From positions 5,432 through 12,186 of the forward strand of contig PFDL01000023.1 of NCBI GenBank assembly GCA_002772575.1: a stretch of DNA of 6,755 bases, in the 5' to 3' direction. The first letter of the stretch is position 1. Every line of letters begins with the position of its first letter. Made by a program: the position numbers and the translations under genes. Shown here in pieces: positions 5,109 through 6,755 of this stretch. This stretch comes from Parcubacteria group bacterium CG10_big_fil_rev_8_21_14_0_10_35_15 (lineage in GTDB: Bacteria > Patescibacteriota > Minisyncoccia > Minisyncoccales > GWA2-46-15). The notes below the pieces were generated by a model. It had not been told where the DNA came from. It saw only the letters and a list, made by a program, of their open reading frames with translations, and ran no database searches.

Positions 5109-6755
5109 TAAAATTGTTGAAAAATATGATGACAAAGACAAGAAGTTAATTCTTGAGGCTTTTTACTTTGCCAAAGCAGCTCATCAAGGACAGAAAAGAC
5201 TTTCCGGAGAAGATTATATTGTTCATCCCTTAAGAGCAACCCTTATACTTAGCCATTTAAATGTTGACGCCAAATCCATTGTCGCCTGTCTTTTACATGA
5301 TGTTATTGATGATACAAATGTTTCTTTAGAAAAACTTGAAGAAAAGTTCGGAGAAGAAGTCTCTTTTTTGGTCAAAGGAGTTTCCAGATTAGGTAAAATC
5401 CGTTTGCCAAAACAACATCTAGAAATAGGGCCCATTGAAAAAAGAAGTGAAAAAACCATTGATTTTGAAGCGGAAAATTTAAGAAGAATGTTTTTTGCCA
5501 TGGCCGAAGATATTAGGGTTATTATTATAAAATTGGCTGATCGTACCCATAATATGGAAACCTTAGAGTTCATCCCTGAAGAAAAACAAAAAAGAATTGC
5601 CTTAGAAACCATGGAAATATTCGCCCCTATTGCCAACCGCTTGGGAATTCAAACCATTAAAACTAAATTAGAAAATCTGGCATTTCCATATCTTTATCCC
5701 AAAGAATACCAGTGGCTAATTGAAAATATCAGAGAAAGACATTTAGAAGCTAAAAAATATTTAGAAAAAGAAAAATTATTGTTGGAAAAAGGCTTAAGGG
5801 AAGAAAGCGTTGATTTTGTTAAAATTCAATCTCGGCTAAAATCATATTTCAGTCTTTATCAAAAACTACTAAGATATGAAATGGATTTTGACAGGATTCG
5901 CGACCTAGTGGCTTTAAGGGTAATCGTCAAAGACGTCAAGACCTGCTATGAAGTTTTAGGATTAATCCATAAAATTTGGCGGCCAATACCAGGCAGAATC
6001 AAAGACTATATTGCCTTTCCAAAACCAAATGGCTATCAAAGCTTGCATACCACTGTTTTCTGTAAAGACGGAAAAATAATAGAAGTTCAAATAAGAAGCG
6101 AAGAAATGCACGAAATAGCCGAAAGAGGCATCTGCGCCCACTGGGCAACCAAAGAAGGTATTGATTTAAAAAAAAGAGGGGAAAGATTTTCCTGGGTAAA
6201 GGAATTAGCTAATTGGCAAAAAGAAAGTCCTGCCGGCCAAGAATATTTAAATGACTTAAAAATAGATTTCTTCAAAAATAGAATTTTTATTCTTACGCCA
6301 AAAGGAGATATTATTGATCTACCCGAAGGAGCCTGTCCGATTGATTTTGCTTATGCAGTCCATTCAGAAATCGGCAACCATTGTGTTGGCGCTAAGATTA
6401 ACGGAAAAATTATTCCACTCTCAAATAAATTGAAAAATGGCGATGTTGTTGAAATTCTTATTGATAAAAACAGAAAACCTAGCAAAGATTGGTTAAAATT
6501 CGTTAAAACCGGTATGGCTAGGTCGCACATTAAAAGACAAACTCAATTCAATATTTTTATCGAATTAAAACAAAGATTTTTCCCAGAAAATAAATTTGCC
6601 AAGATTACAAAAAAAGAATTAATTAGTCAAAAAAATGAAAAGTCAATTATAGTTATTGGAGGCAAAACCAGAGTAGCTTACTTTTTGGCTAAATGTTGTA
6701 AACCAAAAAACGGAGAAGATATCGCCGCTTATTTAACTAAAACTAAGGGAGCAAG
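5092..6755 (+). CDS. relA: Bifunctional (p)ppGpp synthetase/hydrolase, RelA/SpoT homologue (3' end outside window)
   Basis: Makes and degrades the alarmone (p)ppGpp in the stringent response. The frame is open from 5029 to the window end but has no ATG until 5488, deep inside the hydrolase domain. TTG at 5092 (or the adjacent TTG at 5089) is therefore the likely start, overlapping topA by 17-20 bp. About 554 residues are visible. The HD hydrolase domain has H45 (VHP), LLHDVIDDT (H69, D70) and ADRTHNM (D150, N154). The synthetase domain has D271 in RDLVALRV, the G-loop RIKDYIAFPKPNGYQSLHTT (302-321), and EVQIR (E331) before HEIAERGICAHW. RIKD fits the RXKD signature of bifunctional enzymes. 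A TGS domain starts at about 394. The window cuts the conserved-cysteine region just after AKCCKP (C535, C536). In the hydrolase the usual ED pair reads DD (73-74), and residues about 105-125 form an insertion relative to the family. The missing C-terminus should include the rest of the Cys region and perhaps ACT. Confidence 0.93.
   Translation, partial: MQQTLDKIVEKYDDKDKKLILEAFYFAKAAHQGQKRLSGEDYIVHPLRATLILSHLNVDAKSIVACLLHDVIDDTNVSLEKLEEKFGEEVSFLVKGVSRLGKIRLPKQHLEIGPIEKRSEKTIDFEAENLRRMFFAMAEDIRVIIIKLADRTHNMETLEFIPEEKQKRIALETMEIFAPIANRLGIQTIKTKLENLAFPYLYPKEYQWLIENIRERHLEAKKYLEKEKLLLEKGLREESVDFVKIQSRLKSYFSLYQKLLRYEMDFDRIRDLVALRVIVKDVKTCYEVLGLIHKIWRPIPGRIKDYIAFPKPNGYQSLHTTVFCKDGKIIEVQIRSEEMHEIAERGICAHWATKEGIDLKKRGERFSWVKELANWQKESPAGQEYLNDLKIDFFKNRIFILTPKGDIIDLPEGACPIDFAYAVHSEIGNHCVGAKINGKIIPLSNKLKNGDVVEILIDKNRKPSKDWLKFVKTGMARSHIKRQTQFNIFIELKQRFFPENKFAKITKKELISQKNEKSIIVIGGKTRVAYFLAKCCKPKNGEDIAAYLTKTKGA

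Noticed and set aside
5223..5636. Minus-strand open frame of 137 codons
   Set aside because: It lies wholly antisense to the strongly conserved HD domain of the RelA/SpoT gene, and its Ser/Phe-rich product resembles no family; it is a shadow frame.
6087..6275. Minus-strand open frame of 62 codons
   Set aside because: Antisense to the conserved EVQIR...AHW region and the start of TGS of the RelA/SpoT gene; no ribosome site or family resemblance.

Overview
The window is AT-rich and carries dense bacterial housekeeping genes. Several traits together suggest a Candidate Phyla Radiation (Patescibacteria, probably Parcubacteria-like) genome. These are the compact layout with overlapping genes, a basic bS21 protein downstream of hisS, a HisRS of the PACGGAAGVERI type, no recognisable Shine-Dalgarno sequence before any start codon, and a palindromic mini-element inside a conserved coding region. 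The lineage is inferred from style; no marker here proves it. The complete genes read through with the standard genetic code.

Left half (1-2071, minus strand): an apparent operon runs lepB (signal peptidase I) -> hisS (histidyl-tRNA synthetase) -> rpsU (ribosomal protein bS21, cut by the window start). lepB and hisS are 34 bp apart, and hisS and rpsU overlap by 29 bp. A 59-bp gap separates lepB from the divergent pth (peptidyl-tRNA hydrolase, 2131-2739, plus strand). That gap holds two promoter-like sequences, one per direction, that interlock. Each would place the transcript start at or within a few bases of the start codon, so both mRNAs look leaderless or nearly so.

Middle (2740-3023): a 284-bp non-coding region that is unusually rich in symmetry. 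It has a three-way-junction inverted-repeat element (2765-2877) with AAGGAGGG exposed in one loop. It also has a palindromic -10-like site readable in both directions (2898-2914) and a perfect 23-bp palindrome with an extra half-site just before topA (2982-3015).

Right half (3024-6755, plus strand): topA (DNA topoisomerase I, three Cys4 fingers) overlaps a long RelA/SpoT-homologue gene. That gene starts with TTG inside the end of topA and runs off the window edge. topA carries a GC-richer nested palindromic element (4064-4125) translated in frame as a loop of the enzyme.

Functionally the genes cover translation (charging of tRNA-His, peptidyl-tRNA rescue, a small-subunit protein), protein export, DNA supercoiling and stringent-response signalling by (p)ppGpp. 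There is no defence cassette, transposase or CRISPR array. The unusual content is the palindromic element in topA and the structured intergenic region.
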